64,000 nt of DNA from Fragum whitleyi (lineage: Eukaryota; Mollusca; Bivalvia; Cardiida; Cardiidae): assembly GCA_948146395.1 (NCBI GenBank), contig OX411551.1:48626854-48690853 (forward strand), read 5' to 3'. A program made the position numbers and the translations under genes. A model generated the notes under the pieces. It did no database searches. It saw nothing but the letters and a program-made list of their open reading frames with translations, and was not told where the DNA came from. Below, in pieces: positions 21,384 through 32,798 of the stretch (position 1 is the first letter of the stretch; every line of letters begins with the position of its first letter).

Positions 21384-21480
21384 AACCTTGTAATGCTGAA
21401 ACTTAATAACATTGTATTACTGTTTTGGCCGGAGGTATAAATTAGGATCAGCCAGCACATAATGTATATCACCTGATTTC
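21384..21480. mobile_element. Degenerate family B left-end fragment
   Basis: TTAACCTTGTAATGCTGAAA, then TTTTGGCCGGAGGTATAAAT and GATCAGCCAGCACATA; the rest is decayed. Confidence 0.5.
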
Positions 21481-21630
21481 CTATTAAGAAATCAATTAGA
21501 TTTGAAAATTATATTTTCAAAATAAATGGAGTACTGACCAAAAAATAATTGCAAACACTGCTTTCAGCACTTTGATTTTAATTTAAGTTTGTCAAGGTTT
21601 TATCAAGAAGGATAAGGATTTTATACCATA

Positions 21631-21935
21631 TTTTCTCTAATAATAGTACCCTCTCTAATAGTAGCACCTGTTCATTTTTTACTAAGAAAACCCACTCCAA
21701 ACTCCTAAAATTTAAGAACTTGTGGAGATCTCTTCTCAGATTTGATGAGAATTTTCTCTAAACAATCATTTACATGTATATGATCGTTTAGAGGGAATTT
21801 ACTTCAAATTAAAGTGAAAGGGGCCTAAAAGACATAAGTGTAATGATTTTTTTTGAATAAAAAAATGCATACTAAATAAAAGCTACTTAACCATGTTATG
21901 TGTAGCTCCAAGGAATGTTTATTAGAAGAAATACA
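21631..21935. mobile_element. Palindromic MITE, family M, copy 2
   Basis: Inverted relative to copy 1. Left CCATATTTTCTCTAATAATA, central TCTCTAAACAATCATTTACA hairpin, right TTTATTAGAAGAAATACAG. Confidence 0.65.
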
Positions 21936-22529
21936 GTATATCTCAATGAGAATAATTTTGAATCATTTACATCTGCTTTGTGGTGTTTTGTGGTCTAGAG
22001 GTAGAGTGTCTACCTTTTGTCTAAACTTTGTTTTCTATTTTAGTGAAAATTGTGTTGTCGGAGTTTCTAAGGGTTTTAAAATTGTATATATGACATGTCG
22101 ACAGTCTGATTTGATAAGACAAGCTGATAAGCCACAGTTTATATTGGCCTTGATAACATCTTAGACAACATGGAAAGAAAAACAGCCAAAAAATATGTTT
22201 ACAAAAAAAATTTTCCCTCTCACATAAAGATTTAAATTATGTCTATATTTTATTATAAGCCCTTGACCTCAAAGTGTTGCTTTTTATTTTAATACCATAT
22301 TCTTTGATCTTAATCACCATTTACAAGGTAAGACAAAATCCAGATCTCTCAATCAATATTTGATAGTTAAAACTTGCAAATTGCAATATGGAGCTGCTTG
22401 AGCAGCTGATTCGCTCCATAGGCCTGAATCTACTGTTATGATTAGACGTGAATTTATGTGAATGAATGAATGAATGTTTATTTCAAGTTCATAAGTGTTA
22501 TTCAGTGTTATAGTTCTGCAATTTAATGT

Positions 22530-22591
22530 GAGTGATCAAAGGTTAATTTTGTCTATACAGGTATAGAGAAAATTGACCTTTGATCACTCAC
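22530..22591. mobile_element. Hairpin element, family J, clean copy
   Basis: GAGTGATCAAAGGTTAATTT and AAATTGACCTTTGATCACTC are near-perfect inverted arms around a GTCTATACAGGTATAGAG centre. Confidence 0.75.
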
Positions 22592-23519
22592 TTAAACTTG
22601 TGGATCTATACATGCTGAAAATTTCTGCAAAGAAAAATTCAAGATAAAATTAATAAATAACACATAGAAAATTGACCTCTGCTTGTGAAATACAAATTTT
22701 TCATCAAATCACAACAATTTGAGTGATCTGATAATGGGTCACCCTAGGCTCATTCCAATGAAATTTGGTTGATATCCATCAGTTAAGTTCTGCGAAAATG
22801 ATTTTTTCATAGTAACCACTATATAACATATAGAGAAATGACCTCCATCCATAAACTAGAAAGCCATGAATGGCTTGAGTCGCTCCACACTTGAAATTCT
22901 TGTAAAAGCAAATAAAACTTTTGACTAGATTTTTAGATATTTTGGGTTCTACTGATGATGAAAATGATTTGATAAGTTTCAACTATAACATAAAGAGAAA
23001 TGACCTCCGCCCATAAAAGACATATTTTTCATCCAATTAAATAATTTTTGGCAGCATGATAATGGGTTACCCAAATAACATACCAAAAATGTTTGATTGA
23101 TATCCATCTGAGTTACATTCTGAGGAAATGATTTCCAAAGTTTCCACTATATAACATATTGAGAAATGACCTCCACCCATAAAATCCATATTTTTAATCC
23201 GATCACAATAATTTTTGGCAGACTGATAAAGGTTCACTCAATTATCATTCTTGTGAAATTCAGACATGTGATATCTCCCGATCTCGGCGTATTCTCCCGA
23301 TATTTTACCCTTCCTCCCGCTCTCCCAATCGGGAGACCATTTCTCCCGACCTGAAGAAATTTGAGCCTGAAAAAAAAATCGGGGAGCCAAAAATGCAAAA
23401 TCTCTGGTCTGAAGGCTCGAATGGCGAGGGAGAAATCCAATATCGGGTAAAGCGTTGTTTATCTGTCTGGAAGTGTCATTGATTATCGTCGTCGGGTAGA
23501 TCAACCATTGCCGACAAAC

Positions 23520-24724
23520 GGGTGGATGGAAATACCGAAAAGGACCGAAAAGGACCGGAAAGAACCGAAAAGGACCGAAAAGGACATTGGAAATACCGGA
23601 AAGGACCGGAAAGGACATTGAAAACGATCGTAAAGGACCGGAAAGGACCTTGGAAATACCGGAAAGGGCTTTTTAAACACTGTTAACAGCTCTAGTCTTA
23701 CCGTACAGGACCGAAAAGGACCGGAAAGGACATTGGAAATACCGAAAAGGACCGAAAAGGACCGTAAAGGACCGAAAAGGACCGGAAAGGACATTGGAAA
23801 TACCGAAAAGGACCGAAAAGGACCGTAAAGGACCGAAAAGGACCGAAAAGGACATTGGAAATACCGGAAAGGACTTTTTAAACACTGTTAACAGCTCTAG
23901 TCTTACCGTACAGGACCGAAAAGGACCGGAAAGGACATTGGAAATACCGGAAAGGACCGGAAAGGACATTGAAAACGACCATAAAGGACCGGAAAGGACC
24001 TTGGAAATACCGGAAAGGACCGGAAAGGACATTGAAAACGACGGTCGTTTTCAATGTCCTTTCCGGTATTTCCAATGTCCTTTCCGGTCCTTTTCGGTCC
24101 TTTACGGTAAGACTAGAAAGACCGGAAAGGACATTGAAAACGACCGTAAAGGACCGGAAAGGACCTTGGAGATACCGGAAAGGACTTTTTAAACACTGTT
24201 AACAGCTCTAGTCTTACCGTAAAGGACCGAAAAGGACCGGAAAGGACATTGGAAATACCGGAAAGGACCGGAAAGGACATTGAAAACGACCGTCGTTTTC
24301 AATGTCCTTTCCGGTCCTTTCCGGTATTTCCAAGGTCCTTTCCGGTCCTTTATGGTCGTTTTCAATGTCCTTTCCGGTCCTTTCCGGTATTTCCAATGTC
24401 CTTTCCGGTCCTTTTCGGTCCTGTACGGTAAGACTAGAGCTGTTAACAGTGTTTAAAAAGCCCTTTCCGGTATTTCCAAGGTCCTTTCCGGTCCTTTCCA
24501 GTCGTTTTCAATGTCCTTTCCGGTCCTGTACGGTAAGACTAGAGCTGTTAACAGTGTTTAAAAAGCCCTTTCCGGTATTTCCAAGGTCCTTTCCGGTCCT
24601 TTCCAGACGTTTTCAATGTCCTTTCCGGTCCTTTCCGGTATTTCCAATGTCCTTTTCGGTCCTTTTCGGTCCTTTCCGGTCCTTTTCGGTCCTTTTCGGT
24701 CCTTTTCGGTATTTCCATCCACCC
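23520..24724. mobile_element. Foldback-like element made of 10-bp repeats in inverted arms
   Basis: Both ends start GGGTGGATGGAAATACCGAA (right end on the minus strand). The arms are runs of GGACCGAAAA or GGACCGGAAA decamers with interspersed ACATTGGAAATACC units and a spacer word AAACACTGTTAACAGCTCTA. The spacer occurs three times forward (about 23674, 23880, 24190) and twice reversed (about 24440, 24545). Polarity switches near 24042, 24106 and 24293. CCGACAAAC is duplicated at 23511-23519 and 24725-24733; the match extends to 14 bp (CCGACAAACGGGTG) if the TIR is taken to start later. This is the architecture of foldback (FB/Galileo-like) elements. The many open frames here are repeat artefacts. 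Confidence 0.8.
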
Positions 24725-24739
24725 CCGACAAACGGGTGC

Positions 24740-26320
24740 TTCTGTACCTATCACCCATCACACTGTATACGAAATGAATTATGACGATCAGCAATATTGG
24801 TCTTTCTTAGAAACGAGGTCTAATCCGGGTGAAACGTCGTGACCCGATATTTCTTGAAAACATAAAAATGGAGTGGATGCGAGTTAAGCTCTGATTAGAT
24901 TTTTATCACCTATTTTTGAAAAATTAAAATGGCTGTAAACACAGTAATTTTCCGCCGTATCTTAATATCCTATTATAAAAAGACGCTAAAAATTTCCACT
25001 GTACGCGATAAGCGTCATGAAGGAAATGGTCGAACATGATATGCAAAGCGACGCGTCACGCGACCTTGGTAAAATAAGGCGGCATCGCAGAAAAACCCTC
25101 GTGTCGTAACGCATTCCTGAGTAAAACAAGAAGCGGTCATGCTTTGATTTTGTCGCAGATATATATTTTGTAAATCTACGTATGTTTTGGTCAATCTATC
25201 AAAGAAATAAAAAGTGAAAACTGCCTCATATGCGTTCTCGAATTGTCATTCAAATTTAATTTTTGATATTGAAATTAAAGCAACATCGGACATTCATTTC
25301 TTAAATGCCACGGCGATTTCACCGGAATTCCTCGCTGGGGTCGTTTGAGAGTTTACACACAATTCATAAATATGCGACGTCTTTGAAATTGGAAGTGAAT
25401 GGTCTAATCAAGTCATCTGTCAACACAAATGTTGCAGATTTGAGAATAGAAAATTGTGGACTGGCTCGATCTTTACCTACTGCTAACACATAGCTTCTCA
25501 TAAAGCTATTTAACATGGATTAATTTACCGAGAGGTAGCTCTTCACATTCCGATTTTTACCGTGTTTGTCTTTAACGTTCGCGAACTCGGAATATGCTGT
25601 CCGTAATTTCATCTTTTATTGTATTTTGATATCAAAAACATTTATTTTTAGCGTAGTTCAATAGCAGTTAGTGCCATTTACGATTAATTGATCTCTCTCT
25701 TCGTCCATCCATGCATCCATCCATCAACAAGTATAAAATTCACCTAATCTAGTCATCGGATCTCATACACAAACTACACAGAGATGATCCTTATGACAAG
25801 GCCTTTCAAAATATTTCACAGAATATCGTAAATCATGAAGAACTCTGGTTGCCATGGCAACCATGATGTGATAGAACGTCTCCAATTACAAGGCCTAAAA
25901 TTTAATACTTGACAAAAATCTGTATTGCATAAATACCTAATTCTTTACTATCAAACCACTTGAAGTTCTCTCCAATAAAAATAAGCCTTGTGTTTTGGGC
26001 TTAAAGATTACTCAAAGAAATAAAGAAAAACTTTAACAATCTCCTGCTAAATTGCAAGGCTTGCATCTTTTAAATTTGGTAAGATATTATTTTCTACTGA
26101 TTATCTACTAAAAAGACCCCTATATTGTGGATCCTGAACTTTGCATAGAAATAAAAAAGGAATTTGTAACATCTTTGTCTCTTAAATTATGAGACTTAAT
26201 TCTATAGCATTGCAATACTATCCTCTGTCAAAATACTTTAAATGATAAACTTCTGTTAGTAACAAAAAACAACCTCTTATGGAAGGTATTATAATCAATT
26301 TTCAGTGTGTATGTGCATTG
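24740..26320. other. Interior of the 3.2-kb element, no gene recognised
   Basis: More CpG than the flanking repeats (25000-25140 especially), AT-rich from 25500 onward. A TCCATCCATGCATCCATCCA simple stretch occurs near 25705. No transposase motif seen in any frame. Confidence 0.4.
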
Positions 26321-27239
26321 CAAAACCCCCCTTTTTTAGCCACAATGGGCGTTACGCAAAATCTCCCTATTTGAGACCCAATCTCCCTACGAAAAGGTCT
26401 TAATCTCTCTATGAGAGCCCATGGAAATATCACATGTATGGAAATTTGGTTGATATCCAACTATTAGATTCTACGAAAAATGATTTTCAAAGTTTCCAGT
26501 ATATGACATATTGAGAAATGACCTCTGCCCATAAAATACATATTTTTCATCTGATCACAATAATTTTTTTTAGAATGATAAAGGGTCACTCAAGGATCAT
26601 TCCAGTGAAATTTGATTGATATCCATCAATTAGATTCTGAGAAAATGATTTTCAAAGTTTCCACTATGTATCATATAGAGAAATGACCTCCGCCCATAAA
26701 ATACATATTTTTCATCTGATCACAATAATTTTTGGTAGACTGATAAAGGGTCACTGAGGCTAGGATCATTCAAGTGAAATTTGGTTGATATCCATCTGTT
26801 ACATTCTGAGAAAATTATTTTGAAAGTTTCCACTATATAACATATAGAAAAATGAGCCCTGCCCATAAAATGCATAATTTCTAACCGATCACAATAATTT
26901 TTTGTAGACTGATGAAGGATCACCCAAGGATCATTCATGTAAAATTTAATTGATATCCATCTATTAGAACCTGAGAAAACTCACTTTTTACCATATTTGG
27001 AAATTAGCCACGCCAATTAAATCCATGTTTTTCATTGGATGAAAATTTCTTGAACAACTTTGAAAGAGGGTCACCCAAGGATCATTCCTGTGAAGTTTGG
27101 TTGAAATTCATCCAGTAGTTTCTGAGGAGAAGATTTTAAAGAAAAAGTTTACAACCACACGGACGGACAGACGCACAACGGACACAACGCTATGACAATA
27201 GCCCCAGTGGCTTTCAGGCAGTGGAGCTAAAAAACCAAA

Positions 27240-27592
27240 TTTTTCATCCAATAACGATAATTTTTTTGTAGACTGATAAAGGGTCATTTAAAGATCATTC
27301 CAGTGAAATTTGGTTGATATCCATCCATTAGATTTTTTAGAAATAGTCATGTACGGAAATTAGCGATACCCATATAAGCCTTGTTTTTCATTGGATCAAA
27401 GTCCTTGAACAACTTTGAAAGAGGGTCACACAAGGATAATTCCTGTGACGTTTAGTTAAATTTCATTCAGTTGTTTCTGAGGAGAAGATTTTTAAAGAAA
27501 AAGTTTATGACCAGACGCACAGACGCAGGGGCACCCACTCGACAAACACAGTGCGATGACAATAGCCTCGGTGGCCTAGGCTAGTGGAGCTA
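27240..27592. repeat. E-family repeat, second partial copy
   Basis: Begins with an E unit (TTTTTCATCCAATAACGATA) and ends GACGCACAGACGCAGG, then GCGATGACAATAGCC and GGAGCTAAAAATC, repeating the right end of the neighbouring array. Confidence 0.7.
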
Positions 27593-27739
27593 AAAATCAA
27601 AGAGGCAATGACGAAATTCTGCTCTCTTAAATGCTCACTATTTGATCTTGATGACTTATACTTTGACCTTATATAAATATGAAGGGCTTATCCTTTGGTT
27701 TGGGTTTAAAGGTACAGTTTTTTTTTGCCCTGCCAGTTT

Positions 27740-27874
27740 TGTGTTACAGTGAAAAGTATTGTCCTAAGGTGGAGGGGGTGATGTTTTAAACTGTCACACT
27801 ATGACCAAGGCAGAGGGCAACAGATCAGAATGTCATCTCAGACACCAAGGGCAATAGTTTTTCACTGTTACACA
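27740..27874. mobile_element. Palindromic element, single copy
   Basis: Inverted ends TGTGTTACAGTGAAAA and TTTTTCACTGTTACACA, with subterminal GTATTGTCC / GGGCAATAG. Confidence 0.5.
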
Positions 27875-27999
27875 AATCACCATAGAATAATTGTTTTATT
27901 ACCTGATTTTTATAAAGTAAAAGTATATTACATTCAGAAGATGTGTTACAAATAGAGGCATACTGAGAGGACAAATATATTTTTGGATTAAGTTCATAA

Positions 28000-29140
28000 G
28001 AAGGCATCACTCCGCACGTTTATTGAACATGCAACACAATGATGTCATTTTTGCAAGCAAGCAACAGTTTGGTGCTAATACTGCACAAGGATGAAACAGT
28101 TCATACTGTTGCCCAGTCACTTGAATGGTTGAGTAATACACTATGAAACAGTTTAAAATAGATAATATACCATCATAGGAGATAGGATAATAATGAAGTT
28201 TGTTTAAAAGCATTCGACTCCAATATTTCCTCAGGACATTTTTTTGCATTGTATGCCATGAGAGTAAAGTTTCAAATAATATTGATATGAAAATGAGAGA
28301 AAAAATAAGAAAATATTTTAATAAAATATGGCCTTAATGTATTTTACATTACGGAATGTCACTCAAAAGCCGTTCAAATGGCTTCTTACAAATGGAGAGC
28401 TTTTCCCATCGCTTTTTTCTTGTCATCAAAGACCTTTTAGCAGACGACAAGTTTTTAGCGGATAATTTGTACAAGTGTGTCTGCTTGCAACTAAGTAACT
28501 TTGTAATAATTATTACAAATGGACATCTTCACAGGGGCCTATATATACATATTAGTAGTATCAAATTAACTGGAGATCTATGCATAGGTTCTCAGATAAA
28601 GATGTAGATACATATTATTTGAAAGGGTAGGCAAAGATCAACCTGCATTAACACACAGCCTGATTTAAATCTACATTGGATGCTGGTAATTGTCTTGTCT
28701 AATAAATACTATTTTTGGCTTTAAAGATCTTAAAAGAAAGTTGAATTCTAAAACTTTAGATTTTGTTCAACATTCACAGAGGTATCATACAAGAGCAATT
28801 AATATAATGATTAGGATCTTTTTATTGCATTTATTGAAATATTGAACTGTAATTGCCTATAAGCACATGGTTAAATTAATGCAGGCAATATGTTTTAGCT
28901 ATGTGTTAAGGCAATTGCAGTTTATATTCCAATAAATGCAATCAGTCACACTTGGCCTTTATAGTTGCAATAATAAGACCTTAGAAACAAATAAAATACT
29001 CCGGGGATACAACTTTAGGTTGAAGTCTTCTTTTTCATCCCTTCCCCACACAGTTTCACTTTTCAATTATCTTAGGGAAAAAAAGATTTAGAGTAACATT
29101 TTTACAAGAAATTTCTTCTTTGTCGACAACAATTTCTTGA
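28000..29140. other. Unique sequence, no gene recognised
   Basis: Open frames at 28007-28249 (minus) and 28356-28607 (plus) show no motif, signal peptide or splice context that I can support. No repeat family of the window found. Confidence 0.4.
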
Positions 29141-29144
29141 AAAA

Positions 29145-29205
29145 ATATTCCTGCTTTGGCAGGTGGTATAAACTATGATTAGCCTGCACATATGTGTGCA
29201 GGGAT
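29145..29205. mobile_element. Family B fragment
   Basis: AATATTCCTGCTTTGGCAGG followed by ATTAGCCTGCACATATGTG, the left subterminal part of family B only. Confidence 0.55.
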
Positions 29206-29239
29206 ATTGAGAAACCTGGAGAGCTAAAAAGTCTTATAA

Positions 29240-29458
29240 ACCCCTATGGCAGCACTCATCCTTTTCCACTTAATTTGTCTCCCACCTATGGGTTGATAAT
29301 CGTAGACCGATGTGGGATGGCAGCTGGAGGCTAGAGAAGCATGTAATGGTAATATTGGTATGAGAAATACTAAAAAACATTGTTAGGTGCTCTGGCTTCC
29401 AAAATATAACTGAAAATTTGTTAAAAGTGGTGTAAAATCCCATTCAAACCAACAAACA
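29240..29458 (+). mobile_element. tRNA-derived SINE, copy (d), head-truncated
   Basis: Contains GGTTGATAATCGTAGACCGA, GGCAGCTGGAGGCTAG and the tail AAAATCCCATTCAAACCAAC. Only a weak duplication (AAAGTCT) is visible. Confidence 0.7.
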
Positions 29459-29897
29459 AAGTCTATGGAATTTTTGTCTGATTATGTACAGAGGCAGTTT
29501 GTCCATTTATCCAAAATGTGTAGTGAAGACTCAGATCAGACTGTGTGGATGCACAGACTTGTCCGAGTCTTCACCTTGTGCTCAATTCTTTTTATTTATT
29601 TATAATTGTTTTTTCCAAGAAAACAATATGACTTTTAACCCAAAAAATTATATAAAAGAGCAGGATTTTTGTCTTGTCTTAATCTAGTCATTCTGACAAA
29701 ATCCACACTGACAAATTTGACAGTTTGATAGTGTTTATCATAAGTAAAAACTCATCTGAATACATTCTCCTGATATCTTGGTCAAGATAGCTCCTGGCCC
29801 ATCAATTTATGTAACTTCTTACTCAATATATCTCCAGCTATTAAATCATTCTCAGTCAGAAATATAAACCTTTGACCTTCTGATATTGATTATGTTT

Positions 29898-30041
29898 GTT
29901 TGAAGGGGGTTTAATGCTGCTTTTAACAATTTTGTTGTTGTCTTAACCATGGCTTCCAGGTATCTGATTCTCGCAATTACACTCTGACTATTCATCCTTT
30001 CCCAGGCCCCAATAGTCTGGCCCCTAGGCTTTTAGTTACTA
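29898..30041 (-). mobile_element. tRNA-derived SINE, degenerate copy (e)
   Basis: GTTTGAAGGGGGTTTAATGC and GGCTTCCAGGTATCTGATTC follow the SINE tail and body with many changes. A tRNA-head-like piece (ATGGTACTGACAGTGCTATG) lies at about 30590-30620, beyond the MITE A at 30042-30270, so that MITE may have split the SINE. Confidence 0.4.
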
Positions 30042-30270
30042 TTAACCCTTTGCTGTTTAATCCCTGCTTTTTACGTGCCTGTGATTTTATGATTGAGAAA
30101 ACATTGTGAAAATAGAAGAAATTGCTTCTGAAAAGCAATTTCTTCTTTTTCCACACTATTTTCTACCCTACTGAATGGTTATTTTTCAAATCAAATCCAC
30201 TTTTAATTTTGGTCTGCAAAACCTTTGAATTTGGACAGGTCGAAAATTTTGTAAAACAGGAAAGGGTTAA
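30042..30270. mobile_element. Family A MITE, copy 3
   Basis: Complete 229-bp copy from TTAACCCTTTGCTGTTTAAT to ACAGGAAAGGGTTAA; the central hairpin has a single change (GAAAAG for GACAAG). Confidence 0.88.
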
Positions 30271-31015
30271 GTAAAACAATAGATACGGTAAACCACTCCT
30301 TTTTACTTTTTCATCTGACCCAATTACCTCTCATATTCTCATCTAAAAACTGATCAGCCTGTCAAATGTGCAAAAGCTAATAAGAAACTTTAGAAATAAT
30401 TTCTGTTAGTTGAACTTTGTTCAATTTAAAATTCCTTCAGATCAGTGGGATGGGAGCCAGTCTGTAGGCCTCCAAATGCTCTTCAACATAGATTTATAAT
30501 ATTAGGTATATTGTCCACCATTTAGTATGACGAAAAGGACGTGTAATGTGGCCTGATTTTCAACTCTGGACCCCAAAATTGAGAGTCTAACATGGTACTG
30601 ACAGTGCTATGATAGCGGCTTTTTCTGAGAAGTCTGATATAATTCATCATCTAAAAGAAATGAAAATCTGGGCGATCATTTGGAAAAAAAAGTGTAACTC
30701 GAAATTTTCAAATAATCTTATATTATAAGAACAAATCGTAAGTCTAATTACTCATTTATAGCATCCACAAATTCTTAACTACAGCTTTAATAATCAAGTC
30801 ATATTAGTAATAAAAATCCAAGACAATAAAAAGTGCCAGGATTTGAGTCTCTAATTTGAATATTATGGATCAGATATCTTAATAAGTGCCAGGGACAATT
30901 GTGTCATTGTCCAGCGTAATTTGATGTCCGCCAGTTACAACATTTCACAAACTGACTTTTATGTCTATTCTGGGGGTACAAAATGCATCCATTAGAAGTC
31001 TCGGAGAACACAATT

Positions 31016-31091
31016 CGATGGAGCAGCATGAAACTGTTGTAACTGCCTATAAACATATAGGCAGTTACAACTGTTTCTCACTGAGCCATCA
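31016..31091. mobile_element. Hairpin element, family I
   Basis: AACTGTTGTAACTGCCTATA and TATAGGCAGTTACAACTGTT are perfect complements around AACA; outer arms CGATGGAGCAG and CTGAGCCATC. Confidence 0.75.
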
Positions 31092-31345
31092 AAGTATAGT
31101 TGTTGCAACTCATGACAAGAAACTTCCTCTGGCAAAAAAATGGATTTAAGTTTGAATTAAATGATTGATGCATTTGACAGGATTTCCAACTTATGCTATT
31201 AATAGTCACAACAAGCCATTGCTATAAATGTTCTGTACAAAAAGTCAAAGCAATGCAAATATTGCTTAATTATTATAATCATTAGATTAATTTCCAACAG
31301 TTTTTGTGACAGACAGTGAAACCTAAGATTTTGTCCTTTTAAATT

Positions 31346-31585
31346 TGAGCCATTGTGTGACATTTCCAACAATTTCAAATGTGCGCCAAGCAAAGACATT
31401 GGACAGGCTGTGCATCTGCACAGTCTGACCACAGTCTTTCATTTGCGCCTTGTAGATAGATATGGTCTAAAAATATCTTAAGACAGTCAGGTAATCATCT
31501 ATTTAAGATTTGTGGCTGTCTAGGCGTCTCAATGATTGCACCTCACTCACATGTGAAATTGCTGTAATTGTCACGCACAGGCTCA
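31346..31585. mobile_element. Palindromic MITE, family G, copy 2
   Basis: TGAGCCATTGTGTGACATTT to GTCACGCACAGGCTCA, with CAGGCTGTGCATCTGCACAG inside. Confidence 0.75.
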
Positions 31586-32074
31586 CTTCATAAAGCCTGC
31601 AACAACTTCTTTGATTCAAGACCCCACCAGAATTCCATTGTCTGATAATAGCTTTGTTAAATTTTACGCTGACAAATCATCCACTTTTTGTGCAGTTCCT
31701 CTGGTTTAATATTCTGCTACTTTAAAAACGTGGAATTCAGATTTATTCAGTAATTTAGAAAACTATCTATCCTCATTCCCAAGACATTCAATTCAATTTT
31801 CAGCTCAATATTTTTCTGTCACCCAATACTTACGAATCACGCCTTGGAGTTATCACACAGAATTACGAATCTGTGACAATTTTCAAATGTGTGACGATTT
31901 TATTGGTGCTGATCATATTACAATCACAGAATAATAATTATTTGAACCGGATTTTAGTCTGACATCAACTAAACAGGATCCTAGGAACTCAATAATTGGG
32001 ATTGTAGGGATCCTAGCCTTGAAGTCCCTACTTTAGATGCAGAATATAGTATTTCTATTAAGCAATGATCATAA

Positions 32075-32247
32075 GTGCAGTCTGATCTTTGTCCATACCA
32101 CCTGATTTTCTTTTCTTGAAACCAGAAGAGCTTAAAAATTCAATTATCAAAATAAACACTAACTCACATTTAGTGCATCTAGTACTTTGAGCACTTTGAT
32201 TTTGTTGCAATTTTGTAAAAAAAAATATTCAGCATGACAAGGGTTAA
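32075..32247. mobile_element. Family B MITE, right two thirds
   Basis: TGCAGTCTGATCTTTGTCCA, AGCACTTTGATTTTGTTGCA and the intact end TTCAGCATGACAAGGGTTAA. The left end is missing. Confidence 0.65.
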
Positions 32248-32798
32248 TAGTATTTCTAGGTTAGGCTTATTGACTTCTTTGATTTTAAGGGTCAAAATAA
32301 GATATTTTCAGATTTTAAAGGTCACAATCCTGGTTTGAGGGTCCAACATTGTAGAAGAGCCCTGACATTGGAATAAGGAAAAAGAAATGATGATAACCTT
32401 TCTAAATGATAAGTAAGATTGTCTTATTAGAATGAGTTTATTTGAAAGATATTTCTAATTGAAGTAAATGAATGGCAAAACTTCCAAGGAGCACGATAGT
32501 TCAAAGACATTTTCAGAATCCCAACAAAACACAGGAATTAAAGACATTTTTCAAATTTAATAGACCTGACATTCAAAATAAGTCAAAAACAACTAATTTG
32601 AAGCATAAAAGTGACAATTAACCAGAAATAATTTATCTAGCTCCAGAATTAATTGCCAATTAACTTCATACAAAAGAGCCTGTTCTGAGAAATTAACTAT
32701 TCAGGTTTTTACCCTAAATTCTAATACAGCAGGTCTACAAAATGACAGAAGTCATCAATGTGGGTAATGAAGAAAGGTTTGCAAAACAACATTTTAAG

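Larger units (their letters stand above)
23261..26440. mobile_element. 3.2-kb TIR element of unassigned superfamily
   Basis: The left end reads CAGACATGTGATATCTCC and the reverse complement of the right end CATACATGTGATATTTCC. The flanking six bases GAAATT are duplicated (23255-23260 and 26441-26446), and the surrounding E-family unit is continuous once the element is removed. CA-starting termini and a short duplication resemble hAT-like elements, but hAT duplications are 8 bp and no transposase is recognised, so I leave it unassigned. The interior is CpG-rich and holds the foldback-like element 23520-24724. The open frame at 25305-25493 (plus) has no known motif. Confidence 0.6.
22670..27236. 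repeat. E-family repeat array, ~165-190-bp unit, interrupted by a 3.2-kb element
   Basis: Units carry GAGAAATGACCTCCGCCCAT, CACAATAATTTTTGGCAGAC, TGATAAAGGGTCACTCAAGG, AATTTGGTTGATATCCATC and GAAAATGATTTTCAAAGTTT. Three to four units lie left of the insertion (to 23260) and four or more right of it (from 26441). The right end is a GGACGGACAGACGCACAACG-type tract and GCAGTGGAGCTAAAAA. It starts somewhere after GCAATATGGAGCTGCTTGAG (22383). No coding frame. Confidence 0.75.

Noticed and set aside
23234..24794. Many long open frames on both strands with MSFPVLFGPFRS-like or ERTGKDIEN-like peptides
   Set aside because: They arise from the 10-bp repeat, which stays open in several frames on both strands, and reverse with the inverted arms. 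No composition or motif of a real protein.
25430..25490. Match TGTGGACTGG...ATCTTTACCT between 25.45 kb and 7.12 kb as a shared exon
   Set aside because: Only about 24 bases align, with an indel, and the surrounding frames differ; probably chance or a trivial repeat.
23261..26440. Assigning the 3.2-kb element to hAT because its ends start with CA(G/T)
   Set aside because: The visible duplication is 6 bp, not 8, and no hAT transposase is seen; left unassigned.
28356..28607. 83-codon plus-strand frame as a small gene
   Set aside because: No recognisable domain, no conserved neighbour, and length expected by chance in AT-rich DNA of this size.
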